A stretch of 64,000 nucleotides of DNA from Burkholderia sp. Ac-20365 (GTDB lineage Bacteria; Pseudomonadota; Gammaproteobacteria; Burkholderiales; Burkholderiaceae), in assembly GCF_017104715.1 (NCBI RefSeq), contig NZ_JAAGPI010000002.1, forward strand, positions 1 to 64,000. Direction: 5' to 3'. Position 1 is the first letter of the stretch, and each line of letters begins with the position of its first letter. A program made the translations under genes and the position numbers. Of this stretch, positions 1 to 10,732 are shown in pieces. The notes under the pieces are model-generated. The model made no database searches. It was not told the origin of the DNA and saw only the letters and a list, made by a program, of their open reading frames with translations.

Positions 1-1205
1 GCATGGGCGCGGGCGGTGCGATGGCCAGGCTCGGCGCGTCCACGCACGCCGCGCAACTGACCGACGACGCAGCCGACCTCGATCTGCCCAGCCTCGACGC
101 GAACGAAGCTGCGGCCGCACGCCGCACGTGGCGTCCGGGCGCGGCTGCGCAAGCCGCGAGCGGTGAAAACGACTCGATGTACGAGCGCTCGAAGCTGAAC
201 CCCGTGTTGACCTTCGACAATTTCGTGACCGGTAAGGCGAACCAGCTGGCTCGCGCAGCCGCGATCCAGGTCGCCGACAATCCCGGCATCTCGTACAACC
301 CGCTGTTCCTGTACGGCGGTGTGGGCCTCGGGAAGACTCACCTGATTCACGCAATCGGCAACCAGCTGCTGATGGACAAGGCCGGCGCGCGCATCCGCTA
401 CATCCACGCGGAACAGTACGTGTCGGACGTGGTGAAGGCGTATCAGCGCAAGGCGTTCGACGACTTCAAGCGCTACTACCATTCGCTCGACCTGCTTCTC
501 ATCGACGATATTCAGTTCTTTTCGGGTAAATCCCGTACGCAGGAAGAATTCTTCTACGCGTTCGAGGCGCTCGTGGCGAACAAGGCGCAGGTGATCATCA
601 CCAGCGATACCTATCCGAAGGAAATCTCGGGTATCGACGACCGTCTGATCTCGCGCTTCGATTCCGGCCTGACAGTCGCAATCGAGCCGCCCGAGCTTGA
701 GATGCGCGTCGCGATTCTGATGCGCAAGGCGCAATCGGAAGGCGTGAATCTGAATGAAGACGTGGCGTTTTTCGTCGCGAAGCATCTGCGTTCGAACGTC
801 CGCGAACTCGAAGGCGCGCTGCGCAAGATCCTCGCGTACTCGAAGTTCCACGGCCGCGAAATCACGATCGAGCTGACCAAGGAAGCGCTCAAAGACCTGC
901 TGACGGTGCAGAACCGGCAAATTTCGGTCGAAAACATCCAGAAAACGGTCGCGGACTTCTACAGCATCAAGGTCGCCGACATGTATTCGAAGAAGCGGCC
1001 GGCCAACATCGCGCGGCCGCGCCAGATCGCGATGTATCTGGCCAAGGAGCTGACGCAGAAGAGCCTGCCGGAAATCGGCGAGCTGTTCGGCGGGCGCGAC
1101 CACACGACCGTGCTGCACGCGGTGCGCAAGATCGCCGATGAGCGCAGCAAGGACGCCCAGCTCAACCACGAGCTGCACGTGCTGGAGCAGACGCTGAAAG
1201 GCTAA
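1..1205 (+). CDS. dnaA: Chromosomal replication initiator DnaA (5' end outside window)
   Basis: AAA+ ATPase that binds DnaA boxes at oriC, melts the origin and loads DnaB helicase. The visible 400 residues lack most of domain I; the reading frame is still open at the left edge, so the true start lies upstream. Seen: a low-complexity linker (about 1-55), the AAA+ core with Walker A GGVGLGKT (about 104-111) and Walker [11 protein letters not shown] (about 163-172), and the C-terminal domain IV helix-turn-helix with the [11 protein letters not shown] signature (about residues 360-370) that reads DnaA boxes. It is followed on the same strand by dnaN and gyrB, the standard order beside a bacterial origin. 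No run of DnaA boxes was seen between dnaA and dnaN, so oriC is probably upstream of the window. Confidence 0.98.
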   Translation, partial: MGAGGAMARLGASTHAAQLTDDAADLDLPSLDANEAAAARRTWRPGAAAQAASGENDSMYERSKLNPVLTFDNFVTGKANQLARAAAIQVADNPGISYNPLFLYGGVGLGKTHLIHAIGNQLLMDKAGARIRYIHAEQYVSDVVKAYQRKAFDDFKRYYHSLDLLLIDDIQFFSGKSRTQEEFFYAFEALVANKAQVIITSDTYPKEISGIDDRLISRFDSGLTVAIEPPELEMRVAILMRKAQSEGVNLNEDVAFFVAKHLRSNVRELEGALRKILAYSKFHGREITIELTKEALKDLLTVQNRQISVENIQKTVADFYSIKVADMYSKKRPANIARPRQIAMYLAKELTQKSLPEIGELFGGRDHTTVLHAVRKIADERSKDAQLNHELHVLEQTLKG

Positions 1206-1464
1206 AGCAGGGGTTGGGGCGCAGATAGAGTCGAAGGTTTCCTCGAACCTGTCGGAAAATTCGATCTGTTTATTGCGCAAGCCACCCCCAATTTAGGGAA
1301 GTGCTTCCATTTTCAGGCACAATACAGGTTTAACCGCCCGGCAAAAGCGGGCGGGATTCAAAACGCCGTGACCGGCGCAGCACGGCGCCGGCGGGGGGCC
1401 GGGGCCGCGCGCTTCAACATTGCCGGGTAAGGCGCGCAGGCCGTCACATCAACGAAGGAACTCT

Positions 1465-2568
1465 ATGCAACTGGTCAAGACCGAACGCGATAACCTCCTC
1501 AGGCCGCTGCAAACCGTGAGCGGCATTGTCGAACGCCGTCATACGTTGCCGATCCTCGCCAATTTGCTGATTACCAAGAACGGCCCGGACGTCTCGTTCC
1601 TGTCCACCGACCTCGAACTGCAAATCACCACGCGCGCCGACTTTGGCGTTGGCGGCGAATCGGTGGCCACGACCGTGGCGGCACGCAAGCTGCTCGACAT
1701 TCTGCGCGCCATGCCTGACGGGCAGGTCACGCTGACGCTGAACGACAAGCGTCTGACCGTCCAGTCCGGCAAGAGCCGCTTTGCACTGCAGACGCTGGCG
1801 GCCGACGAGTTCCCGACCGTCGCTCAGGCTAAAGACTTCGGCGCAAATCTCGCAGTTCCCCAAAAGACGTTCCGCCAGTTGCTCGGCATGGTCCACTTCG
1901 CGATGGCGCAGCAGGACATCCGTTACTACCTGAACGGCATGCTGCTGGTGGTGGACGGCGATCAGCTGATGGCGGTCGCAACGGACGGTCACCGTCTGGC
2001 GTTCTCGTCGATGAAGATCGAAGGCTCGTTCGCGCGCCAGGAAGTCATCATCCCGCGTAAGACGATTCTCGAACTGCAACGGCTGCTCGAAGACATCGAC
2101 GACGTTCTTAAGATCGACATCGCGCCGACGCAGGTCAAGTTCACGTTCGGCGGCGTCGAGCTGGTCTCGAAGCTGGTTGAAGGCAAGTTCCCGGATTTCC
2201 AGCGCGTGATTCCGAAGTCGCACAAGAACACGTTCGTGATCGGCCGTGAAGAACTGCAGCGCTCGCTGCAACGCGCGGCCATTCTGACCTCGGATAAGTT
2301 CAAGGGCGTGCGCTGCATCGTCGAGCCGGGCCAGCTGAAGATCATGTCCACCAACGCGGACCAGGAAGAAGCGCAGGAAGAACTCGAAATCCCGTACCAG
2401 GGCGACAGCATCGACATCGGTTTCAACGTCACGTACCTGCTCGACGTGCTCGCGAACCTGAAGGTCGACATGCTGGAAGTGAGCCTCGGCGACGCCAGCT
2501 CGAGCGCGCTGATCACGATCCCCGAGAACGACGAGTTCAAATACGTGGTGATGCCGATGCGCATCTGA
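1465..2568 (+). CDS. dnaN: DNA polymerase III sliding clamp, beta subunit
   Basis: Ring-shaped processivity factor that tethers DNA polymerase III to DNA and serves as a hub for repair proteins. 367 residues, the family's usual length, starting MQLVKTERD. An in-frame start 45 bases upstream exists, but the ATG at 1465 matches the conserved N-terminus and has a GAAGGA-like ribosome site just before it. Three clamp domains are recognisable, ending in the conserved VMPMRI, which forms part of the hydrophobic partner-binding pocket. The 259-bp gap after dnaA holds a GC-rich hairpin at 1334-1354 (CCGCCC / GGGCGG arms), probably part of the dnaN leader. A strong terminator follows the gene. Confidence 0.98.
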   Translation: MQLVKTERDNLLRPLQTVSGIVERRHTLPILANLLITKNGPDVSFLSTDLELQITTRADFGVGGESVATTVAARKLLDILRAMPDGQVTLTLNDKRLTVQSGKSRFALQTLAADEFPTVAQAKDFGANLAVPQKTFRQLLGMVHFAMAQQDIRYYLNGMLLVVDGDQLMAVATDGHRLAFSSMKIEGSFARQEVIIPRKTILELQRLLEDIDDVLKIDIAPTQVKFTFGGVELVSKLVEGKFPDFQRVIPKSHKNTFVIGREELQRSLQRAAILTSDKFKGVRCIVEPGQLKIMSTNADQEEAQEELEIPYQGDSIDIGFNVTYLLDVLANLKVDMLEVSLGDASSSALITIPENDEFKYVVMPMRI

Positions 2569-2585
2569 CGCGTCCAACACGAAGA

Positions 2586-2622
2586 ACACACCAAGGGGCG
2601 CAGCGCCCCTTTGGTGTTTTTA
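2586..2622 (+). terminator. Intrinsic terminator after dnaN
   Basis: A GC-rich hairpin (ACACCAAGGGGCG / GCCCCTTTTGGTGT) followed by a T-run starts about 20 bases after the dnaN stop. It should end the dnaN transcript and leave gyrB with its own promoter in the remaining bases before 2682. Confidence 0.85.
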
Positions 2623-2633
2623 TGGTGTTTTGA

Positions 2634-5153
<2,520 letters not shown>

Positions 5154-5188
5154 GCGTCTTGTAGCTGAACCCATAACCTGAGAATCTG

Positions 5189-5225
5189 GGACCCATAAGT
5201 TGAGAAACTTATGGGTCTTTTTTCT
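5189..5225 (+). terminator. Intrinsic terminator after gyrB; left border of the island
   Basis: A near-perfect 12-bp stem (GACCCATAAGTT / AACTTATGGGTC) with a GAGA-like loop is followed by six T residues. A second copy of the left arm in diverged form (ACCCATAACCTGAG) lies 22 bases upstream. Accessory genes begin beyond this point. Confidence 0.9.
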
Positions 5226-5717
5226 CGATAGCTCGAATTAACGCTTGTACGAAACGGAAATAGAAGCGTTTACAGATGTTTCTAGTTGGCTATGGGCAAG
5301 AGCAGCGGCAGCAGAGGCAGGCAGTCTGGCAGCAACCAATCCGCAGGCAAGCGGGTACGAAGGCGGGGAACGGCGGCCGCGGGCGGACGGCGAATGGTCT
5401 TGTCGGCGAGAACTGGCCAAGGCACCACCGGCGGTAAGTCCGGTGGTAACCGCGGCAACGCGACGTCTTCGGGCACCGAGAGGTAACCCGGCGTTGCGCG
5501 ATTGCATCTCTCAAGTGCTTACCTCGCGTGCCATTACGGTAACCCTCCGGGGGCACCGCATCTGGCCGCGTTTCCTTCGTCCCGGCCGGAAACGGGCGGC
5601 GACTCCGACGCTGATTTCAGATAGTCGATGGCGAGCAGATTAGATGGACGGCCAAGGCGATGGGCAACTGCTCGCGGAGGATGGACCGGACTTTGCACTA
5701 GATACTCCAGTCGGGAC
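5226..5717. other. Gap between gyrB terminator and HEPN gene
   Basis: About 490 bases with no confidently recognisable gene. It holds one possible small ORF (5292-5486, listed separately). No tRNA, inverted-repeat pair or integrase remnant was seen that would mark how the island was inserted. Confidence 0.5.
5292..5486 (+). CDS. Possible small basic Gly/Ser-rich protein
   Basis: A 64-residue reading frame from ATG 5292 encodes a very basic, Gly/Ser/Arg-rich peptide. It opens MGKSSGSRGRQSGSNQSAGK and carries GKSGGNRGN near its end. The repeated GKSSG/GKSGG style resembles small hypothetical proteins of Burkholderia, but I cannot name a family. There is no clear Shine-Dalgarno sequence, and such compositions arise by chance in GC-rich DNA. 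It could equally be non-coding. Confidence 0.3.
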   Translation: MGKSSGSRGRQSGSNQSAGKRVRRRGTAAAGGRRMVLSARTGQGTTGGKSGGNRGNATSSGTER

Positions 5718-7286
5718 TCATCCGTCGAGAAGGTCGACACAGTCTGCTGCGCGTCCCGGCGTGATTAACGCGACCCCGATTCGAGCTCGAGCGGCCAGCT
5801 CACGAGATTGAAGCCCCTGAACATAGAACCCGTGAGCGACACGGTCGATTCCAGCGCCCGCGAGCGGTGCCGCCGCTCGCAACGCGGAGCGAAGAGCAAC
5901 ACTGTTAGTCAGTCCACCGTGCAGAATCATGTTTCTTTGCCGGTAGAGCCGGTGGAAAACCTCCGAAACGGCAGCTTGAACAGCAGACAGCGTCGGTGAT
6001 GGAGATTGAATTAAACCTCCCATTCGCGCTATGGCTGCTTGCTCTTTCACTTGCGTAAAGCCGAAGTTGGTGCCTCTTGCCACTTCTTCCGCCACCAGTG
6101 CCGCCCTGTCCCGGTTTGCGCCGACGTTCGCCCAAGCCTGGGCAACGTCAAGACGCATCTTCTGAGCGAGGTGGGAAAGATGGGTGAACTCTGCCCGTGG
6201 GTAGGAGCAAGCGACTAGATACGCCAAGCTATCTGCGGCGGCTGACCGGTCTCCCGATTCCCCAAGGAGTGATTCGATTGCAGCCCATCCGCCCGCGATT
6301 GCGGTGCTGGGAGAGCTGTTTTGAAGATGCGCGAGCAGTTCAATCGCCGAGTCGACATTACTACCGTCGGGTTCGGCAAAAATTTGGTCTTCTCGGTACA
6401 GGGCGCGCACCTTCACTCCTCGATGCTTGGCGCCAATCGGAAGAGCGACGGGATGCCCTTGGACCCAGAGGAACGGAAGCAATTGAAGCGGCCTGCCCGC
6501 GCCAATCGATGCGCGAGCGACATACCCATCAATCACCGCGGTTGCCGAGTCAACGGCCGCGAACACATCACGTGCCTTCGTAGGCAGAACGAGGCCCCCG
6601 CTTTGCCTGAGCTCGGTGGTTGCAAAACCGTTTTCTTTCAACCACGACGATACTTGGGCCGCGCTAAGCCATCCTCTTGGATACCCGGAGGCAGACTGCG
6701 GAGGCGTCACAAAAGCTAGCAAGACCTGGAACGTCTGGCTTTCCCGATTCGCGATTTCCTCGTGGGCATCGCGGAGCAACTGTGGAAGCGTCTGCCGCTC
6801 TGGCCGCCTATACAGGCGCTCAGCGAACCAATCGTGAAGAAACCGCTGCGAAAAGCCGGCGTCGAGGAAATACGACGCCAGACAGCGCGCCACTCTTTCG
6901 GGCGATTGCGGCGGTCTTGCCTGCAAAATGTCAGCCCAGCGCAGTAGATAATCGTCCCCAACCCGCTCTCGCAATTGCCTCAGTGTGTAATAAGCGACTC
7001 CATGGAGGCGAGGAACGTCTCGAAGCGCCTCGTTCAGCGTATTACGCTCGTGAGCCTGCAAAGCGAGGTCTTGCCCGGCGACACGCTTGCATAAACTCAG
7101 CAGCCTTTTGACGGACGGTTCCCCGAGAACGCCTGCTTGTGTCGCGGAACACGCCTCCATCAGCTCGTCTATAAGCAAGGGCAAGCTCACTGCCCATAGC
7201 GACCGATGCCACGGCGCCTGGGCCGAAAAAAATTCGGTGGTCCGCGCAGCGACGGTGCCATAGCCCGGATGGACAGCTTGGAGCAT
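5718..7286 (-). CDS. Unknown protein with C-terminal HEPN-like RNxxxH motif
   Basis: 522-residue soluble protein, no membrane segments or signal peptide. Near the C-terminus it carries RQRNMILHGG, in which R451-N452 and H456 form the R-N-x3-H signature of HEPN nucleases (Apea-like group). The flanking residues are helical and hydrophobic, as expected for a HEPN bundle. The N-terminal 300 residues are not recognised. HEPN proteins in defence islands usually cleave RNA when activated; that function is inferred from the motif and the neighbourhood, not shown. The gene stands alone, read leftwards towards gyrB, with a 220-base leader region that contains a structured plus-strand element. The start (ATG 7286) lacks a good ribosome site, so the exact N-terminus is uncertain. 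Confidence 0.7.
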   Translation of the reverse strand: MLQAVHPGYGTVAARTTEFFSAQAPWHRSLWAVSLPLLIDELMEACSATQAGVLGEPSVKRLLSLCKRVAGQDLALQAHERNTLNEALRDVPRLHGVAYYTLRQLRERVGDDYLLRWADILQARPPQSPERVARCLASYFLDAGFSQRFLHDWFAERLYRRPERQTLPQLLRDAHEEIANRESQTFQVLLAFVTPPQSASGYPRGWLSAAQVSSWLKENGFATTELRQSGGLVLPTKARDVFAAVDSATAVIDGYVARASIGAGRPLQLLPFLWVQGHPVALPIGAKHRGVKVRALYREDQIFAEPDGSNVDSAIELLAHLQNSSPSTAIAGGWAAIESLLGESGDRSAAADSLAYLVACSYPRAEFTHLSHLAQKMRLDVAQAWANVGANRDRAALVAEEVARGTNFGFTQVKEQAAIARMGGLIQSPSPTLSAVQAAVSEVFHRLYRQRNMILHGGLTNSVALRSALRAAAPLAGAGIDRVAHGFYVQGLQSRELAARARIGVALITPGRAADCVDLLDG

Positions 7287-7328
7287 TTCAGTTATTCTCG
7301 TCGCAGCAAGTGGTACAGCAAAGTCTAA

Positions 7329-7440
7329 GGGGACACGTCCTGTAACGCCAAATTCGGTTTACCGTAACGCGGCCGCACGGTTCCACGTCCCCTCGAATGA
7401 AAGCAGTAGCTCCGTGTGGAGCTACTGCTTTTTTCTTTTT
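7329..7440 (+). ncRNA. Candidate structured small RNA ending in a perfect terminator
   Basis: On the plus strand, a GGGGAC...GTCCCC pairing encloses about 65 bases (7331-7393). Directly after it comes a perfect 13-bp hairpin (AAGCAGTAGCTCC, loop GTGT, complementary arm at 7418-7430) followed by TTTTCTTTTT. No plus-strand protein gene precedes it for 2 kb, so the terminator has no obvious mRNA to end. The simplest reading is a short independent RNA, antisense to the leader of the HEPN gene at 5718-7286. No promoter was identified with confidence. It could alternatively be a relic terminator left by a lost gene. Confidence 0.4.
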
Positions 7441-7476
7441 GGGCGCTCCGCTCCGTGCTACATCGGCCCAACTCAA

Positions 7477-7514
7477 ACTATCTGCTTTCAAAGAGACTAT
7501 CTGCTTTCAAAGAG
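7477..7514. repeat. 19-bp perfect tandem duplication over the sce7725 stop codon
   Basis: ACTATCTGCTTTCAAAGAG occurs twice head-to-tail (7477-7495 and 7496-7514). The second copy contains the stop codon of the leftward gene ending at 7507. It looks like a recent slippage or end-joining duplication. Confidence 0.9.
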
Positions 7515-8460
7515 CGCCCGTCAGAATTTGGTACATGAGGGCGGTATGATGATAAATCTGTCGCTCCTTGTTTTTCCCGAGCCCTGGATAATGTTCTTCG
7601 GCGGCATCCGCTGCGTATTCCTGAAGAGCCCGGTCGTTGCCGAATTCGCGCGGGCGCGCCATAGCAGCAGCCACCAGCTTCTCGGCCGCTTGTTGATACT
7701 TGCCGCCAACTGTCCCGACGTTACGCTCGGTGTCGTCAGATACAAAATGCTCAACCCAGATTTCGCTCGTACGCCGCGCTTTGTAGGTAGCGTGGATGGC
7801 AACCGCAGATGGCTGGCCACCGCCCGGAACAAAGGCTGAGCCAACAACCGAGTAGTCACCGAACCCAATGGCTACATCGCGAAACGTCAAATGGCGGTCT
7901 GTAAAGAACTCCGTGCCTCGATAGTCGGCGTTTTTCGGCTGAGCAACGAAGTCGTCACGGATGTCGACCGCCTTGGTCGACGGTAGCGCTGCGCGTTGCG
8001 CTGCGCTCATGCGCTCGTGCAAGTTGATGTGAAAGCGAACGCGATTGTGCGCAGCCAATGCTTGTACCTCCGCCTGCGTCAATCGCGCGTTCCAATACAG
8101 CAAGGCTACCGCCCGGCGGGGATATTCAGCGAGGAAGCGAGTCACATCGGCACGAGTCGTCGTTTGTGAGCAAAGATAGCCTGGAATAATCGACGGGTGC
8201 TCTTCAATCTTGGCAGACACTGCTTCCGCCCAATCTTCGTCGACTCCATTTCTAAATTCGTGCTGATACGGGTTCACAATCACCACCGCCCCAGCGCCGG
8301 CGCGTCCAAAAACATCTATGCCCGCCCGAATTAAGTCGCTCGGATTGCTGTTCACGGGCTCTAGGATAGGTACAACTACATCAGCTAGCTGATAGTCGTT
8401 GCAAAGCGCGCGAAGCGCATACAACTCCGAGCGACGGGCGTGAAAATATGGGAAATACAA
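7507..8460 (-). CDS. sce7725 family protein (T4 beta-protein-like)
   Basis: 317 residues. The N-terminus MYFPYFHARRSELYALRAL and the following PILEPV match the sce7725 family, named from Sorangium cellulosum and usually found next to sce7726; it also resembles the phage 'beta protein' domain. The biochemical function is unknown to me. The start is a TTG at 8460, chosen because the family starts with exactly this segment; no ATG is available nearby. Its ribosome-binding site (GAGAGG, 6 bases upstream) is buried in the stem of a strong hairpin right after the upstream sce7726 stop, so its translation is probably coupled to sce7726. No membrane segments. The constant pairing with a nuclease-like partner inside islands suggests a two-gene defence or conflict module (inference). 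Confidence 0.8.
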   Translation of the reverse strand: MYFPYFHARRSELYALRALCNDYQLADVVVPILEPVNSNPSDLIRAGIDVFGRAGAGAVVIVNPYQHEFRNGVDEDWAEAVSAKIEEHPSIIPGYLCSQTTTRADVTRFLAEYPRRAVALLYWNARLTQAEVQALAAHNRVRFHINLHERMSAAQRAALPSTKAVDIRDDFVAQPKNADYRGTEFFTDRHLTFRDVAIGFGDYSVVGSAFVPGGGQPSAVAIHATYKARRTSEIWVEHFVSDDTERNVGTVGGKYQQAAEKLVAAAMARPREFGNDRALQEYAADAAEEHYPGLGKNKERQIYHHTALMYQILTGAL

Positions 8461-8463
8461 GGT

Positions 8464-8505
8464 CGGCCTCTCTCTGTCCGCTTTTGTGAGCGGAGAGAGA
8501 GGCCG
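8464..8505 (-). promoter_or_regulatory. Intercistronic hairpin sequestering the sce7725 ribosome-binding site
   Basis: Arms CGGCCTCTCTCTGTCCGC and GCGGAGAGAGAGGCCG pair over about 15 bp around an 8-base loop. The structure fills the gap between sce7726 (stop at 8508) and sce7725 (TTG start at 8460). On the minus-strand mRNA the right arm contains the purine-rich Shine-Dalgarno sequence. A ribosome finishing sce7726 three bases away could open it. On the plus strand the same element ends in TTTT and could act as a terminator for leftover antisense transcription. Confidence 0.65.
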
Positions 8506-8507
8506 TT

Positions 8508-9386
8508 TTAAATCAAACGGTAATGGATGTCTTCTCTCAATGCAGAAAGTGCGGTTTCTCTCTGCCGCCCCGACAACGGAGTCGCATAGCCGAGAACGCG
8601 GAGGCTCTTAGGTAGCGAAGTGACAAAGCGCACAGTAGCCCCGTCGGTTTTTCGATTTCTTAATGCGTTGACGAAGATAGCATGCGCCTCATCGGGCGTA
8701 AACTGGCTAAAGACCGAGGCACAAAATGCTTGGATAACGGCGGTCGGTTTTTCAATCGTTGCGCATAACTTACTTTCGGCAGCCGCGACATATTCGGCCT
8801 TGTGAAGGCAACTAAATACCGCGGACGGCTGAACGTTATCCCGATTACCCATCGGCTCACGAAGCGTGCAGAGAGAGCCGCGCTCCGTCAGTGTCAGAAT
8901 GCCGACGCGAGGGTCGGTTATTGTCATATAGTTATCGACGCATCGGGGGTGCGTAACCAGGCAGACGCGGTCAAACGCCGCAAGATAATCAGTCGTTTGA
9001 GTTGTTAGGCGACGAGGTGTATCAAATTCCGTCTTTATTTCGTAGGCGGTCGCCGTGCCATTGAAGACTGCAACATCAACAATCGACCGTCCAACCGGCA
9101 ATTCAACGTGCATGCAGGATGTCCGTGGGCTATGGCGGCCGAATATGATTCGATTTGCGATTTCAGTCTTGTAGACGAACTCGTTCCGATACCCACGTCG
9201 AATCTCGTGCCATGCAGAGTCAAATAGGGCCGACAGCGGCTGGCGACCTGCCTTCCGAACCAGTCCGTGAGTCTCAAGAAAGGACAGGGGCTGGCGCCAG
9301 TGTCCTGTCCGCGCAACCTCCGAAAAAATAGGGCGCGCAAACATTCTGGCAAGGATACGCAGGCGCTCAGCGGCTGTTAGATTCAT
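8508..9386 (-). CDS. sce7726 family protein, PD-(D/E)xK nuclease-like
   Basis: 292 residues. The centre carries SIVDVAVFNG followed by AYEIKTEFDT: D104, E116 and K118 form the D-(x)-ExK triad of PD-(D/E)xK nucleases. Together with the neighbour this identifies the sce7726 family. The first 60 residues look like a winged helix (LARMFARPIFSEVAR...), perhaps for DNA contact. It is the first gene of a two-gene unit with sce7725. Expected role: a DNA- or RNA-cleaving effector of an island-borne conflict module; no activity has been shown here. The ATG at 9386 is preceded by an A-rich stretch without a clear Shine-Dalgarno. The 100-base gap upstream should hold the promoter. Confidence 0.8.
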   Translation of the reverse strand: MNLTAAERLRILARMFARPIFSEVARTGHWRQPLSFLETHGLVRKAGRQPLSALFDSAWHEIRRGYRNEFVYKTEIANRIIFGRHSPRTSCMHVELPVGRSIVDVAVFNGTATAYEIKTEFDTPRRLTTQTTDYLAAFDRVCLVTHPRCVDNYMTITDPRVGILTLTERGSLCTLREPMGNRDNVQPSAVFSCLHKAEYVAAAESKLCATIEKPTAVIQAFCASVFSQFTPDEAHAIFVNALRNRKTDGATVRFVTSLPKSLRVLGYATPLSGRQRETALSALREDIHYRLI

Positions 9387-9486
9387 TTTTGCTACGATTT
9401 TTGGTAGTCAGGCACGCACAGTTTATCAAGGCAGGCCAGCAGCGGACATCTGCATTCAGCTGCCCGTCAGGAATCAATCGCGCAGC

Positions 9487-10731
9487 CTAGGCGATGACCG
9501 CGTACATTGAATCCGCCCATGTGTTGAAATGAACCGAAAGGGCTACGATTTCTGACCAGTAACGAGCGAGAACCTTCAGCGTGGCCCCAGCGGCAGGTAA
9601 GCATGCGAGCACATAAAACACGGCGAACGTCAGTTTCAAAAACCGCAGTTGGGTGTGCAGTGCTTTTTTTCGTGTCTCCAGAACGTTTCTGAGCACACTT
9701 GGATACGTCTCGAGCTTATTGAAGAAAGGAGAAAAAGCGAGCTCAAAGCTTGCCTTCAAACGGTCTGCCGCAAGCCAAAGGTTGCGCAAAATGATGAAGT
9801 AGACGACGGAGACAATAGCGAGTCCCAGACAACCGATGAAAAAGGCAGATGTTGTCTTGGCGTCGTCCAGAGCAATAAGGGCGACAAGAGAAAGAGGAAG
9901 AGCCAGTAGCTTACCCCCGATGTCGCCAAAGACTCCGCTAAGCTTTGACGCGTATTCAATCTCCGAGTCGGCTATCTTCTTTCGAATTTCGTCGAAAGCG
10001 AACTTGTTGATGTAGGACTGGAAATTGTGCCGATACTTCAGCAGGACCTCACGCCACTCCTTGCAGAGATGTGTCAGCCGGTTTGTATCGGCGCCAGCGC
10101 TCGCTAGCACATCACTGATTGCGCTTTTCATTACGAGACGACGTTCTTCGACATGCATCTTCTTGGCGTTGCTACCATCGACCAGCAGTTCGAGCAGATG
10201 CAGATGCGCCAACGTATTGTCGAGTGCCGCTTCTTCGGGAGAAACTTCGAGCACCAGAGTACGTTGCGGTTTACTACCATCGGACGGCAATACGAACAGC
10301 AGGCGATTCGCGCCCGAACCAAATGTGAGACGGTCCTCAGCGAACTCGGACAGCATGCGGATGAAGTCCACGAGCTTCTCTACCTCCTCCAATTTCGTTG
10401 GCTTGGTCGTGTCTCCAGAGTAATAGTCGAGGTCAGCAATATAGAAATCTGTAGGAAGAACCCCGAACGCAATTGAAGGTGTCCGAAAGAAGGCCGAAAA
10501 AGTATTATAAAAGTGTCCGTTGCTCCCCTGCGGCAACGAGACTTCGATGCGAAGTTGTCCATCGCCTTGTCGGAAATAATCGACCTCGCCGTAGGCTGCG
10601 TCCAGTTGATTGGATGCATCGACAAGCCGCTGCATTTCGGCGTCAACTGCGCCGACAAAAACGTACCTGCCGTTCTCGTCGACTTCAGGCCTCGCGAGCG
10701 CACGATAAAGTGCGACGACTTCAGCAAACAT
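9487..10731 (-). CDS. Membrane protein of a two-gene cassette with NdpA-like protein
   Basis: 414 residues. The N-terminal 270 are soluble and unrecognised. Two clear transmembrane segments follow at about 283-320 (LLALPLSLVALIAL ... AIVSVVYFIIL, possibly a hairpin of two) and about 368-390 (TFAVFYVLACLPAAGATL); a weaker hydrophobic stretch closes the protein. It starts one base after the stop of the NdpA-like gene, so the two are surely co-transcribed and probably translationally coupled. Sensor-plus-membrane-effector pairs of this shape are common in abortive-infection systems, which makes a membrane-disrupting role a fair guess, but no family was recognised. Confidence 0.65.
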   Translation of the reverse strand: MFAEVVALYRALARPEVDENGRYVFVGAVDAEMQRLVDASNQLDAAYGEVDYFRQGDGQLRIEVSLPQGSNGHFYNTFSAFFRTPSIAFGVLPTDFYIADLDYYSGDTTKPTKLEEVEKLVDFIRMLSEFAEDRLTFGSGANRLLFVLPSDGSKPQRTLVLEVSPEEAALDNTLAHLHLLELLVDGSNAKKMHVEERRLVMKSAISDVLASAGADTNRLTHLCKEWREVLLKYRHNFQSYINKFAFDEIRKKIADSEIEYASKLSGVFGDIGGKLLALPLSLVALIALDDAKTTSAFFIGCLGLAIVSVVYFIILRNLWLAADRLKASFELAFSPFFNKLETYPSVLRNVLETRKKALHTQLRFLKLTFAVFYVLACLPAAGATLKVLARYWSEIVALSVHFNTWADSMYAVIA

Positions 10732-10732
10732 A

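Noticed and set aside
5169..5204. Direct repeat ACCCATAAcc/gtTGAG as an att site
   Set aside because: The second copy is simply the left arm of the gyrB terminator; the similarity is short and imperfect.
7329..7440. Retron msr-msd RNA
   Set aside because: The structured RNA prompted the idea, but no reverse transcriptase gene is present anywhere in the window.
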